A DNA stretch of 64,000 nt from Cymbidium sinense (GCA_021442155.1 CM038220.1:75751817-75815816); one strand, 5' to 3'; counted from the first letter of the stretch, positions 11,371 through 23,640 are shown. The notes: generated by a model from the letters alone, not told the origin. Numbers and translations: made by a program.

Positions 11371-12022
11371 TGAAAGAAAACAGCAGTTTGGTTAGTTTGG
11401 AAGCGGGCAAAGAGCTGAAACAGCGAGAAGAACTTGTGGATCAAGGAAAGGTTCTTGGTTGGTGGCCTTGAGTGAAACAGAGATGGAGTTTTGAGGGTTT
11501 ACAGGTCAAAATGGGGAGAGTCAGGGAACCGGAACAGCGGAGCGGCGGAAGCACTGAGTGGGTAGATTTAGGTCCCAGTCCTGGTTACTTGCATCTTGGA
11601 AGCAGTGGAGTGGAATGAGAGGGTCTGGGCAGCGAACCGGCTGACAAGCAGCCGAGAGGTGGTCAGCGTGGTTGACGAGCAGGAAAGTGGGTTTTCGGTG
11701 AGCTTAAGCGGCGGTTGGAAATAGTGAGATTAATGAGGCGGAGTCGTGATTTTATGAAAATGGGCTCGATGGGGCGGATGAGAAGGATGTCGGAAGGCGA
11801 GGAATTGAGGAAAACAAAACGAAAGGAAGAATTTAGAAAAAGGAGGATTACAATTTTTTTCAATTTTTCTTCTTCTTTCATTTTGAGAGAGGAGAGAAAT
11901 TAAAAATTGGAATGGGAATAATGTGGGAGGGAATGTGAAGGAAGTTGAGCATGTGGGTAATTTAGAAATTTTGTTTACTAAATTTTGAATTGATTAAATA
12001 TTTTAATGTGGATTTATCATAA

Positions 12023-12026
<4 letters not shown>

Positions 12027-12087
<61 letters not shown>
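12027..12087. repeat. (AT)n tract in the 3' LTR
   Basis: About 61 bases of AT dinucleotides. The other LTR of element A has only a short TATATATC stretch at the matching place (about 22745), so the tract expanded or contracted after insertion. Confidence 0.9.
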
Positions 12088-12090
<3 letters not shown>

Positions 12091-12821
12091 TAGTAATTCC
12101 ATTGTTAGCGTGAGTCCATTTTATGATCGGAGTTTGGTTAGTTGGCGCTAAATTGAGTCAATTTATTTCAATAACATCATCATTTTTGCTCTTTTTTTGT
12201 AGCTTGTAAATTGAGTGTAACAATCTTGATAGATTTAGTATTTTAAAGCCAATGATCAATTTTATGAGCGAGATCGTTTGACTTGCCTTCGACCTTGATA
12301 TGCAGATATATTGATCGAGCTTGATCAGTTGATCATCAAGTCATGAAATATTTATATCCTGACTAATTTCTATGTTTTGAATGTGATGGAGTAGTCCGTT
12401 CATCGATTGGAGGTCATTTGAGTTGATTTGGTGGCGCGCGTGCATTTGATTTACACTCTCGATTATTCACATTTGTGACTCATCCAAATTGAGCGCAGAC
12501 AATCTCATTTGATAGATTTTGATATTTTGAAGCTAACGGAGAAATCAATTTCATGAACGAAGATTATTTGGCCATCATGCACTCGACTTGATATGTGTCG
12601 CATTGATAGCGGCTTAATCAATTGATCATTAGATTTTGCAATATATATTATTGATTTGATGTTAAACGGTGAAGTCCGTTCATCAATCAGATGACATTTT
12701 GATCATTTTTGGTGACATCCCGTGCATTTTGAATTCCGATTTGTGCACTATCACTTTCGAAGTCCGTCGAATTAGACTTGCGGGATTGTTTTGATTTATG
12801 ACATATATGTGGAGATCAACA

Positions 12822-12833
12822 AATGCCCCCCAA
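12822..12833 (-). other. Polypurine tract of element A
   Basis: On the minus strand TTGGGGGGCATT lies immediately before the 3' LTR start TGTTGATC. This is the expected place for the plus-strand primer. The same GGGGCATT sequence recurs in the hairpins at 14231-14254 and in the nested element at 39949-39957, 40066-40073 and 40215-40222. Confidence 0.8.
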
Positions 12834-14149
12834 CAAATGTGATTCATGCATGAAGCAAGTCACATTTGTTGAAAACTAGTTGACCTTTTGGGGTTGCCAT
12901 AGAACTTGGATCATTTTAGCTTTGCTTGCCACAGCTTACGGAGCTTTGATAAGATTTGTCATTGCCTTATTGACATGCTAAATGATGGAGATTGATTTTG
13001 TTTGACTTGTCGGATTGATAAGAGCTCTTACATCTACTATTTGCTTCAATGGCTTTGAAGATCTCTTTCTTTTATGTCCTTTGCATTTGAGTCTCCTCAA
13101 CCTAGCCGTGCTTGGTTGGGTTTGATGGAGGTGGTACGCATGAAGGACTGAATCAATTTATTCATGCTTAGCGGTTTGAAATTCCTTGTCTGAGCTTGAG
13201 CCGGACTTGATGAAAGATTGACGATTATTGACTTGTCAGGAAGTGTATTCACTCCATGAACCCTGTGCTTGTTGCTTTGACAAATTCGTTGAAGGATATA
13301 TAGATGACCCAGCCTTTCGGCATATATAGGGTTAATATTGAGTTATTAGTCTAGCAACATATGCTTTAACGGACTGAATAACACAAAATTTCTTTAGTTC
13401 AGTCATTGGCTTTGTTTGAACTATGGAATTACTTCCTCAGTCTTGTGCTTTTGCTTTGACAGACTTGATGAGAGCTTTGATCTGCTTTGAGCTTGATCAT
13501 TGAGAATAGATTGAAATATCACCTTGCGGTAATATGAAGATTGATTTGCGACCTTGAGCATTTCCTCATTGCCTTGACTCGATCAAGTAGAGAAATCTCT
13601 TAGATCAGTTGCTTGTAATCACTAAACTATCGGTTTGAGATTGAAGCTATTATCATTGGACAACGGCGAGCTCTTTCATTGCGACCTTTTCTTACGGCTT
13701 GTTGAGTGAGGAGAGCATCAACAACTCGGCCAGATTTGGGCTTGTTGAGTTTGACCTTTAGAACCTACTCGAGTCTTCGACTTAAGATGTAGTGGGTTTG
13801 TGATTTTGTCATCAGACTGACAAACATGGGCTCTTTCACTGCGGCCTTTTCTTGCGGCTTGTTGAGTGAGGGAGCGTCGACTCGACCATTTGTGTTGTTG
13901 ACCAGAACCTTATAGTGTCTGAACTTGGGATGTATAGGTTGATGTTTCTCCAACTCAGTTGATTGAAGCTTTTGAAATCAAGAGTTCTTCTGACTTGATC
14001 TCTAGAATTTGGCAAATATGGGAGATAATTTTCTTGACATTTAGGGTTGTCCTTTCATGTGTAGAAATAGATTCTTTTATTCTTACAAGACTCTGCAACT
14101 TATCAGCGATAATAATAGATATATTCAGGGATTTCAGCCTGATGCTCAA
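12834..14149 (-). other. Untranslated spacer between pol and the 3' LTR of element A
   Basis: Non-coding 1.3 kb with internal repetition: the block around 13670-13760 (GAGCTCTTTCATTGCGACCTTTTC, TTGTTGAGTGAGG) recurs at 13830-13900. The corresponding reverse-strand spacer in the nested element is 40380-41460, also with two copies (40560-40620 and 40720-40780). Confidence 0.7.
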
Positions 14150-14490
14150 TGTCAACCTGAATAAGAATATATTTGAGGATCTCGTCTTATGGCGAGATGT
14201 CAACTCAAATAAATTTAATATAAACTAAAAAAATGCCCCCTGTCTTGCAGGGGGAATTCTAAAGTACATGTAGGAAAATTTTCAAGATGAATATATACAA
14301 ATATATCCATATTTGAATTGGTGTACTCTAAAAGAGATTTTAATATACAACATTGATTTCATTTGTATATATAAAAAATCTAAAAATTCCCCCATGTAAT
14401 AAGGGAATTTTCACCGAAAAAGTTCTTCCCAGGTATGTTTATTTAGGGATCTCGGCATGAAGCGATGTCAACCTAAATAAATATACTAAA
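14150..14490 (-). other. Hairpin modules downstream of pol (candidate structured RNA)
   Basis: Several strong inverted repeats: CCCCCTG/CAGGGGG (14236-14242 with 14248-14254); TATTTGAG/CTCAAATA (14170-14177 with 14204-14211) enclosing ATCTCG/CGAGAT (14179-14184 with 14193-14198); AAATTCCC/GGGAATTT (14384-14391 with 14403-14410); and ATTTAGG/CCTAAAT (14441-14447 with 14472-14478). Homologous hairpins with changed but still paired bases occur at 39931-40261 in the nested element. Confidence 0.7.
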
Positions 14491-14524
14491 AAAATGCTAT
14501 TTTTGGAGATTTCTATTACCTTGA

Positions 14525-15740
14525 AATGTATTTCATGTATAATACTTTTTTGGTCACCATTGATTGGTGGTCTTTCACCCTTTAGGTTGATAAGTTGGTA
14601 TGCCCCTCCTTGATACACTTTTCCAATGACAAAAGGTCCTTCCCAGTTAGGCTCAAATTTTCCACAAAATTTTTGATTGGGAATAATTGGTATTCTCAGC
14701 ACCTTGACCAATTCCCCTTTTTGGAATTTTTGAGGCCGCATCATATGGTCAAAAGCTCTGGACTTCTTTTCTCGATAGACTTCCAAATTTTGATGAGCTT
14801 GTAATCTAACTTTATCAAGCACATCGAGTTCCTCCATTCTCAGATGAGCATTTTGATCTTCGATTAGATTATCTTGGCTACTTTCGAAGTGAAGGCAACT
14901 CAACTTCAAGTGGCTTGATTCCAAATACCAATGAATATGGAGTGGCTTTAGTCGGCGTCTTGTAGGTAGTTCGATATGCTCATAGAGCCTCTATTAGCTT
15001 GGTATGCCATTCTCTTTTATTTTTAGTGAGAATCTTCTTGGCGACTTGACTAATGTCTTGTTGAAGGCCTCCAAACCATTTGCTCTTGGATTATATATTG
15101 AAGAATATCACCAATCAATTTTGTATCGATGAATCTATAAATCTTTGCACTTTTAAAGTGTGCCATTATCAAAATTATTCACGTGGCACTCCAAATCTAT
15201 AGACTACATTATGCATGAAGAAGTTGATCACTTTCGGTGACTTCTTTAAATGGGGTAGCTTGAAAAGAAAATAATGTCATCAATGCCAAGATGATGTCCG
15301 GTGACGGCGGTGGATAAAAATTACATCCATTGCCCCAACATTGAATGGCGATGCTATTGTTGGGTGTAATGGATTTGGAGGTTGATGGATGAGATCCCAT
15401 GTACTTGACACTCATGACACTTCTTAGCGCGATTAATACTGATCTCTCATCATAGACAATAATAACCCATCCTTTTAATTTTATTCTTTGGGACGATGTA
15501 CCACAAAGTCCTTCATAACTTCTACCATCTCTTTGCTAGCTACATCTACATCTAGGCATCATAGCCACATTTGTTCAAAGGATCTACGTTATAAAGTGTT
15601 GTTGACTAAACATATCGTAACATTCTCTTTTTGATTTGAGCTGTCAATGATTTATTATTTAGTAATTTTCTCTCTTTAAAGTAGTCGATGAAGGGTTGCC
15701 TCCAATCACGTGACTCTTCGGCTTCACACTATTTTTTAGA
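14525..15740 (-). pseudogene. Integrase remnant of element A
   Basis: Ty3/gypsy integrase inserts the cDNA into the chromosome. From high to low coordinate: the zinc-binding N-terminus with a CHEC-type end near 15400-15420, a fragment of the core with CWGNGCN at about 15330-15345 where CWGTD is expected, and the C-terminal domain at 14525-14924. The last contains RMEELDVLDKVRLQAHQNLE, FEPNWEGPF and GGAYQLINLKG, typical of the domain after the catalytic core. Frame breaks and missing segments between 14925 and 15700 remove the continuous DDE core. The C-terminal part is the longest intact pol frame in element A. Confidence 0.8.
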
Positions 15741-15750
15741 AATGTCATTC

Positions 15751-16420
15751 TTAGCTCTTCTTGGTACAACTTCTTGTTGATTTTGGGGAGTATGAGGAGT
15801 AACAGTGCATCTTCTTTGGGTCAAATTTGTTAACCCCTCTTCCTACGAGGATTGATACTTTATGGGCTCTAGAACTTCGATAAATATCGATCATGACATA
15901 ATCACCATTCATACTTGTCATTTTCTTAGCTAGTTTTGCTAAGCAATCGACTTTGTTATTCTCGGATCGAGAGACTCGAGTTAGTGTGATATTTGGTATC
16001 TGCTTCATAAGCTCAAGAACTCGCTTGTGATAGAAAGCTAACTCAAGCTTGTTGATTATAGATGCAAGTACTTGATTTATAATGAGAAAAAAATATGCAA
16101 GTTCTGAATGCCTATGAAAATAGCTTCTTCCAGTTCTGCCACTAATGCTTCATATTCAACTTCATTATTAATTCTTGGCTCAGTCAATCCATATGATCGT
16201 CTCATTATTCCTCCTTCTAGTGTTATGAAGAGGATGCCGATTTCTGCTCTTGCTCTTGAAAAATTTAGATGTTGGAGTTGTTTGATTTACGAGACTCCAT
16301 CAAAGTACATTTCCCAAATTTGTGATTTTGCTCTTTCATGAATGAGCATAATTTGCTCATAAAAAAAATCATCATTAAGAGAAGAGTCCACAGGGATGGG
16401 ATGTGCAGCTAGAAAATCTG
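15751..16420 (-). pseudogene. Second (archaeal-type) RNase H remnant of element A
   Basis: On the minus strand: FDGVS-like start, NNEVEYEALVAELEEAIFIG (around 16110-16165), and the C-terminal part with NITLTRVSRSENNKVDCLAK and KKMTSMNGDYV (15890-16000). An extra RNase H between RNase H and integrase is the defining domain of Tat-lineage elements. The frame is broken near 16020-16105, where the catalytic DSQLIINQVL region should be. Homologues are at 38050-38640 and 47390-47874. Confidence 0.75.
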
Positions 16421-16427
16421 CTAAGAC

Positions 16428-16830
16428 TTATCCCTTCACTGCTTTCTGCGGAACATATGTGATATCAAATTGCAAAAGCAATACTGCCCATCTTACCAAG
16501 CGACCTATCAACGCTGGTCTTGTCATCAAGTACTTCAGTCGATTGATCCTCGAGATGAGGCTAACCTTATGAGATAACATATGATGATAAAGCTTTTGGA
16601 TATCTTTGTTTGGTAGACTTCTAGATTTTGTTGAGCTTGGTGCGACCTCATCAAGCGCATCAAGCTCTTCCATCCGTAGATAGACATTCTCTTATTGAGT
16701 GAGATTATGTTGAATGGCTACTCGGAGAGAAGGTAGTTCAACTTCAAGTGGTAAAATTTCTTTAGCTCCAAATACTTTAGCATGAGGAGTGGATTTTGTA
16801 ATAGTACAGTCCAAATGTCACATCATTACC
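16428..16830 (-). pseudogene. Chimeric pol piece: integrase C-terminus joined to RNase H end
   Basis: Reading down the minus strand, 16830-16630 encodes integrase C-terminal sequence (LEVELPSLRVA, then MEELDALDEVAPSSTKSR). It runs straight into the end of the first RNase H (YHHMLSHKVSLISRINRLKY, then RPALIGRLVRWAVLLLQFDI). In an intact element these are more than 2 kb apart and in the opposite order. The joined frame is open for 81 codons. RT and protease, which should lie upstream, are missing. Confidence 0.75.
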
Positions 16831-16839
16831 TTTCTTTAA

Positions 16840-17880
16840 GGTAGTCTCACTTCGAGGCTTTGGCCTCCAAATTTACTTACCTATTTATCGGGACATTTTG
16901 ACAGTGGATTCTTGGACATGTGGTCCAAGTGTCACGCCTCGATGCTCACTGTGCGGGACTTGAATTAGTAGACATCTTGCTAGAGTTGTAGGAGGAGGTC
17001 TCTTTGGAGGAGCAACTCTAGCCTCCCTAAGGATAGGACCTTCATATTTTCTTTTTCATAAGTCATTTCTTCTTAGCAGCTTTGAGGACTTGATGCACTC
17101 TTGCATATACATTTTGAGTTTCCTCACTAGAGAAGTTGGAACATGACATTATTGGGTCTAAAAGGACTGCTTGATTGGACCAGTAGAGCTATTTCACTTT
17201 ACCCATCTTAGGTTGTCAAACTTGTTATGGGTTGGAACATTCGCTTCTAGTTCCACAGCTAGTTGTATAATTTTCTACTTGAACAATGGATGTTGAGCAT
17301 GTAGTTCAGCATTTATCTTTCACCATTATCTCTGGGTTAGCTTGCTTCCAGATGAAGAAGCTTTTGTGCTGTTACTTCTTCTCGAGGCATTGGCCTCCAT
17401 ATTTATTTTCTTTTCGGACCTTTCAGTTAACCACAGTTGTGTCACGATGCTCACCGTGTAGGAATTGCTTAGAATAATCTTGAGTACTACCACGGATTGT
17501 AGTTTTTATAGTGGAGCTTTTTTGGCTTCTTTGATAATTGACATTTGATACATGTTCTTCATAAGACATTTTTTCTTAACAACCTTGAACTATGTGCTCG
17601 AGTATATAATTTCATGTTGTTTCTTGAAGGTTGAAGTTGACTATTTATTGAGCCCAAAACATATAACCAATAGAATTCCTTTTCACCCATCTCAAAATTT
17701 TTAAATTTGTTGTGGGGTAGAAATATTCACTCCTGGTTGTAAGGTTGGTTGTATGATTTATGATTTAGATAGCAACTACTGAGCTCGCAGTTTAGTGTTT
17801 CTTCTCCTTTGCCTTCTACTAAATTTTCCTCTAGAAGAGGAGGCTTTAGTAACATACCTTCCTAGTGCAAAAGGTTCAAA
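16840..17880 (-). repeat. Diverged tandem duplication of about 0.5 kb in element A interior
   Basis: The 'CGAGGCTTTGGCCTCCAAATTTA' region near 16855 recurs as 'CGAGGCATTGGCCTCCATATTTA' near 17380. It is followed in both by CGATGCTCAC, a TTTCATAAGTCATTT/TTCATAAGACATTT block, and a CAGCTAGTTGTATAATTT/GGTTGGTTGTATGATTT block. No recognised protein is encoded. This is the gag/ORF1 side of the element. Confidence 0.6.
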
Positions 17881-18375
17881 TGACAGGGTTGTCGCATTCA
17901 CAGGTATGCCTGAAATTTTCTGCCAAGTGAAGGTTCTCTTCATGACTGACACCTCAAAATGAATCAATCTTTTAAGTATAAAGGCTCTCTTTTGTGGAAC
18001 CTCAGTAGCAGTAGTGGTCATTCCAACTATCCTCCTCCATTGCATAGGTTGGTGTGTACAATATGTAGATACTTCAGGTAGAGGATTATTTACGGGATGT
18101 TGGAGAGTTTACACTACCAAATTGGATGGTAGCTCCAGTATCTCCAGTATTTATTACAACATTAGCCAGATGAACATTAACTCTGCAACCCCTGGCTGTA
18201 TGATGAACGATGTGTTTTGAAGATCTATCGATATAGAGAACAAGCAGATCAGTCATAATGAGATGACTAATTTAACTTTAATTTCAATGATAATTGATTT
18301 TAAATTTCAATTTTGTTCATGCTCCACTACTACTATAGCTTAAATTTGACTAACCAAAGATGGAAAGAGAATCAC
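17881..18375 (-). other. 5' leader of element A
   Basis: Non-coding or decayed ORF1 region next to the 5' LTR. The stretch around 18060-18160, read in reverse, corresponds to the outer element's leader around 25870-25990 (both contain ACCAAATTGGATGG or its complement near a GATGTTGGAG block). This supports the element boundaries. Confidence 0.55.
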
Positions 18376-18393
18376 ATCCCTGTGGAGTAGCAT
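18376..18393 (-). other. Decayed primer-binding site of element A
   Basis: On the minus strand, just inside the 5' LTR, ATGCTACTCCACAGGGAT aligns with TAGTGACTCCGCTGGGGA of the outer element (25554-25571), at 10 of 18 positions. In both it is followed by GATTCTCTTTCC. The intact form resembles the tRNA-Arg site of Ogre elements. Confidence 0.55.
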
Positions 18394-20569
18394 CGTGGGC
18401 TTTCGCCCGACCTCTTGATGAAAAGAGTGGTTTTAAAGTGTGTGTAATTTTCAAAGGCGGATGGAATAGTAGATAAGACACTACCGAGATTTCATCCTTT
18501 TGGTGAGAACTTTAGATCTGGTTAGGTTTCCATAGCTCACATAGTTTACCCCTCAATAAGTGAGAGAGAACTTTGATTAAAATTTAGTTGTTAGCATTTG
18601 TAGCATATAGTAGCGATATGTAGAGTTTTAGAATTTAGATTATGAAATTTTCATTATCTAATGGATGGTTGGGGAATGATGGCGTTCTAGATCCCATGGT
18701 TCCATCATCCGGCGTCGGTCCCTAGTCTACTTAGTCGAGGAGGTAGTCGACCCACGAAGGATCCTCATGACACATGGGTTACGTCATCCAAGAAATCCTT
18801 AGACGGGTGGTGTTTTTCTAGGCAGACTTAAGTCTACCTTGGGTTGTTTCTATCAAGTATACCCTATGATTCACAACTCAAAGGCGAGCCATTGAGAACA
18901 TAGACTCGATGTGATGTAATATAATGGAGATGGGCCAACCACTTGATCGGACTCTAGTCTCTTCATCACGTAGCTTCTAGCCAAACCACGGTCGAGGACA
19001 TGGGCCCATGTCGGAGATTAATTGAGAATATAGCGAACACTTGATTTGACATTGGTTCCTTTGTAAGCTAGAGTTTTCTTAATTTGTCACCCCCGACAAA
19101 TAGTTGGGGAAGGTGGATAGATTGGATTTGATTTGAGATTTTAATGATAAAGTTTCATTTAAGCCATTTCTTAGATTAATATTTGATTTGAATTAATTTG
19201 ATTAGAAAAATTGATTGATTTGAATATGTTGAAGAGCTTTTGATCTTGTCAACTCTGTTTAGCTACTAATAGAGGATTTGATCTACCGTCATCTAACCGA
19301 ATCAAGTTCTTAGATATTTCACTGATTTTGAAGCTCTTATTATAGATTTTTAGATTTTGTTAACCCGTACCCAATCCTAAGACTAAAGCAGAAAGCAACG
19401 TCACTCGATACTTTTAGGCATTCACTATAATGTCGGGGTCCATGCGGGTGTATTTAAGAATTTTGGCATTTTTTTTATATCTGGATTATGAGATTGATTT
19501 CAAATTTATGTTTGATTTGAGTTGAGTTGATTAGAAAAATTGATTGATTTGAATATGTTGAAGAGCTTTAGATCCTGTCAACTTTGTTTAGCTGCTAATA
19601 GAGTATTAGATCTCACTGAATCAATTTTGATATTTAATTTTGCTCTTATTATAGGTTTTTTAGGTTTTGTTAACTTGATCTAAGACTAGGGAAACAGCGC
19701 ACAACATCTGGTTGAATTTAGGCATTGACAGAGTCGGGGATGTGTATCTAAGAATTTAGATAAATTTTATTTTGAATTGTGAAATTGATTTTGTATTTTC
19801 ATTTAATTCCAATTTTAGCACACTTGACCTTTTGAACATTAAAATTTGCACTTGAAATCTCGTCAATGAGCATGCAGGAATTTATAGCTTAGTTAATTTC
19901 ATCTAATTAATAAAATTATTGATCTTGAAAATCATAATTAGAATGAAATCCCTCAATTTTTGATTAAAGGAAGCCCTATGATTTTTATAGGTTTGATTTA
20001 GTATCGCCTTCTGCTTGTAAAAGTTATGAGGCAAAGAAGACGTTGTAGTTTAGATTGTAGTTTAAAATACTACTGACACTTAGTTTACTTGTTGAGTTTT
20101 TATAATTCTTCCAACTTGATTATACTCAATTTGCATCAATTTTGATAAATTATGCCGATTTCAATGTTTGTTGCTTTAGCCCCACTTATGCTTATTAGCT
20201 AGCATAGTAATCACCCCCCACATTTGTACAAGAGTTATTAAACTCAATTTGGATTTATCCTTAGATTTTGAGTTTTGCAAGTTTGTTATGAGTTTAGTAT
20301 TAGTCCCAGCCCCAAATTCAATTAAAGCTTGTTCAATTTTGAAATTTACAAGAAAAGAGAACTCACTTTATTACTTCAATTTAAGCCATAGGGAATTGCA
20401 ATTATATTTTATGAGCTTAATATTAGTCACCCCCAAATTTCACTTAGATTTTAAATAAATATTCTATTTTCTCCAAAATTTGCTTTAAAGGTTCCCCCCT
20501 TTTTTCTTGTTTGACGCTTTTTAATTTAAAATTAAGATATTTCTTTACTTAGCTCTAATTGACTCATTT

Positions 20570-21309
20570 TACCCTCCCTTTTTTCTAAGTAAAGATTTGG
20601 TAATTTCGACTCTCGTCATCCCCTGTAGGGGTTGCATTGGGGTATTTTGGCTCCTTGCATGATAGCAGTGGTGTCTTCTTGCGCATTTCATCTCATGTGC
20701 CACTGTTGAGCATGTGAGGCCTTTAAACGAAAGAAGATAAATACAACATATATTCATTCTCCCCTCTTGTTGAGTCTAGAATTTAGAAAATTTACGACCT
20801 CGGCATCATCCCCATGTGGCTACATTGGGTGTTTTAGCTTTCGATATGCCTGTTTAGCGTGCGTGGTGTCTTATGACACCATGACAATTTTCATCTTGTG
20901 CTCACCCCACAGGTCTTTAAACCTGAAAGAAAGCATATACAACACATATATATTCCTCCCCTCTATTTTTTTTTAAGTCTAGAAATTAAATGAAATTTTG
21001 GCAGCATCTCGTCTAGGGGGAGCGACATCTAACAAGTGGTGGCTTACTCGGTATGCCCAGTTGAGCATAGCAGTATCTGTTGCGCATTTTTCATCTCGTC
21101 GTGCCTGTTGAGCAGGTCTTCAAACCTGAAGCATATATATATATTCCTCCCCTCAATTTTTTTGAATTAAAATTATAAATTTTGGCATCTCTCAGGGAGA
21201 CATAACAAGTGGTGGCTTACTGCATGCATAGCATGCGAATGGTGTCTTCACACCACTAGGTCTTTTCATCTCATGTGCTTGCACAACAAAGTCTTGAACT
21301 TAAGAAGCA

Positions 21310-21385
<76 letters not shown>
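20570..21385 (-). repeat. Four-unit tandem array plus (TA)n in the 5' LTR
   Basis: Units start near 20577, 20766, 20968 and 21156, about 190-205 bases apart, with the same ordered blocks as 10140-10970. The final unit runs into 74 bases of TA dinucleotides at 21312-21385. Confidence 0.8.
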
Positions 21386-21387
<2 letters not shown>

Positions 21388-22669
21388 GATCACATCACAA
21401 ATCCACATTGACATATTCTTGATCTTGTGCAAGGCAGCAAGGGTTAGGTATGCGGTTGGGAAAAGTAAGCGATAATGAAAACCGGAGAATTCATGACAAT
21501 GTTCTTCCCCGGTTCGTAGCAGAGCGAAAACGGGACGGCTAAAGTGAGGGAAGCGACACAGGAAATCAAAGGAAGAATTCGCCTGTTGATGATGTTTTTT
21601 CCCAATTTATGACGCAGCGAAAATGGGACGACTAAAGAAAGGGAAGCGACGCCAAAAATCAAAGGAAGAATTCACCTGTTGATGATGTTCTTCCCGATTT
21701 GATAGTGGGGGTCTAAAGTGAGAGCGACTAAAATTGAGGATGAATTCCTTAAATGTTCTTCCCGATTTTAGAGGAATGAGTCGGAAGTGAAGCGACACTG
21801 AAATCGGGAATAATTCTTTGATATTCTTCCCGATTATAAGCAAAAAAAATAGGACGAGTTTGGGTTATTTGGAGGCTGGATGGGCCAAAGAAGGGCTGGA
21901 AGGGCCAAGGAAGGACTGCTGGCAGGTCAAGGAAGGTTGCTGGTGGGTTGGCACGGGTCAGAATGGGTCGGCGGGTCGGTTTGACAGTTTTGCACGGGTC
22001 AATATGGGTTGCAGCGCGGGTCAGCGAGCTGGCACAGAATGGTAGAGCGAGTGTGGCGGGCCGGAGGCAGAAACGGGTCGGTCACCTGCGGATTTCGGGT
22101 CTGGGTCGCGCGGTTGCGTTGCATGCTGGGCCGACGGTGGAGTGGAACGCGGGGGTTGCGCGGGCAACGCGGACACGGACAGCGAGAGCTGCAGCGCGAG
22201 AGGGGGGTCAGCGCAGTTCAGCCGGAGAAGGGCTGGCGGCGAGTTTTTTTGCCGACGAAAGCGGTTGCGCGACTGCTGGAAATAGCGGATTGGATCATGC
22301 GGGCAACGGCTGAGCGCGCAGATTTTGCCGAAAACGGGGCTCGGCCGGCGGGATGCGGATGGGGCTTGCAGGACACCAGAGGCGGAATTAGCACATCGGA
22401 AAATAAGCAGAATGGAGGAAGAATTTTGAAAAAAAGAAGAAGAGATTTACCCAATTTTTTTTTCAAATTTTTTTCTTCTTTCGTTTCTGCCGGGAGAGAG
22501 AGAGTAGGAGAGAGAAATTGAAAATTGGAATGGGAATAACGTGGGAGAGAATGAGAAGGAAGTTGAGAAAAATGGGGGGAGTGATTATTTTATTTTATTT
22601 TATTATTTTATTTTTTATTTTCTTTTCAGAAAACTGAAAATGGGGAGGAGGGGAAGTTGAGCATGGGGT

Positions 22670-23640
22670 AATTTAAAATTTCTTTTAATAAATTTTGAAT
22701 TTATTAAATATTTTAATGATTTTATGCTAATAAATGCACATAATTAATATATATCAATTTAGTATAATTCATTCGAATGTAATGGCGTGATGCGTTTGTG
22801 ATCGAGGCGTTTGGTTAAATTCGGCTAATTGAGTTTCATTTCAATCGTCGTCATTTTTCGCTCAATTTTTCGGGACTTGTCCAGTGAGTCGGATAGTCTT
22901 GTTTTTTAGATTTTGATGTTTCAAAGCTAATGTGATCAATTTGAGCGGAGTCGTTTGACTTGCGTCGACGCTTGATATGTGTGCGTATGTTAATGACTCG
23001 AACTCTTGTCGATTGATTATCAAGTCATACAATATTTATATCCTGACTAATTTCTATGTTCTGAATGCGATGGAAAAGTCTATTCATCGATCGGAGGTCA
23101 TTTGAGTTGATTTCGGACCGTTGAGCATGGGGGTAATTTAGAAATTTCTTTTAATAAATTTTGAATTTATTAAATATTTTAATGTGGATTTTATGCTGAT
23201 AAATACACATAGTTAATATATATCAATTTAGTGTAATTTTATCATTCTGAATGTAATGACGTAGTCCGTTTCATCGGAGTTTGGTTAGTCGGCTAAATTG
23301 AGTCAATTTCGAAATCGCGTCGTCATTTTAGCTCACTTTCGATTTTGAAGACTTGTCAATTGAGTTGGACGGTCTTATTTGTTAGATTTTGACATTTCAA
23401 AGCCAATGCATGATTAATTTCCTGAACGGAGGTCGTTTGACTTGTATCAGTGCCTTCTGACCTTGATATGTGTGCAAACATGTTGACAACTCGAGCTCTT
23501 GATCAGTTGATCATCAAGTCATACAATATTTATATCCTGACTATTTCCTATGTTCTGAATGCGATGGAGAAGTCCGTTCATCGATCAGAGGTCATTTGAG
23601 TTGATTTCGGTGATGCCTTTTGCTTTTCACCCTCGATTTG
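22670..23640 (-). repeat. Direct duplication inside the 5' LTR of element A
   Basis: Two adjacent copies (about 22670-23120 and 23130-23640) share GAGCATGGGGGTAATTTA, the TAAATATTTTAATG block, GTTTGGTTA, 'TTTGACTTG' and TCAAGTCATACAATATTTATA. The 3' LTR has only one copy of this part (about 11945-12440). Confidence 0.7.

Larger units (their letters stand above)
7909..12821 (-). repeat. 3' LTR of element A (4.9 kb)
   Basis: Aligns collinearly with 18394-24048. Well-conserved stretches include about 8630-8880 with 19080-19345, 9410-9540 with 19845-19980, and 12470-12821 with 23640-24048. Differences are mostly short deletions, many in G/C-containing stretches. It contains, on the plus coordinate, four units of about 200 bases (10140-10970), shorter sub-repeats (10980-11370) and an AT tract (12027-12087). 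No protein is encoded. Confidence 0.85.

Noticed and set aside
13955..14228. Opposing frames of 82 and 89 codons
   Set aside because: They overlap on both strands in the untranslated spacer and hairpin region of element A, with no family resemblance and no equivalent in the nested element.
14236..14254. Bacterial-style intrinsic terminator (G/C hairpin plus T run)
   Set aside because: The shape fits, but the context is a plant retrotransposon, where such terminators do not operate; reported instead as part of a conserved hairpin module.
22009..22521. 170-codon plus-strand frame in a GC-rich stretch
   Set aside because: It is inside the 5' LTR of element A, antisense to the element, with low-complexity Arg/Gly/Ala composition. 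Neither the other LTR nor the related LTR of the nested element keeps it.
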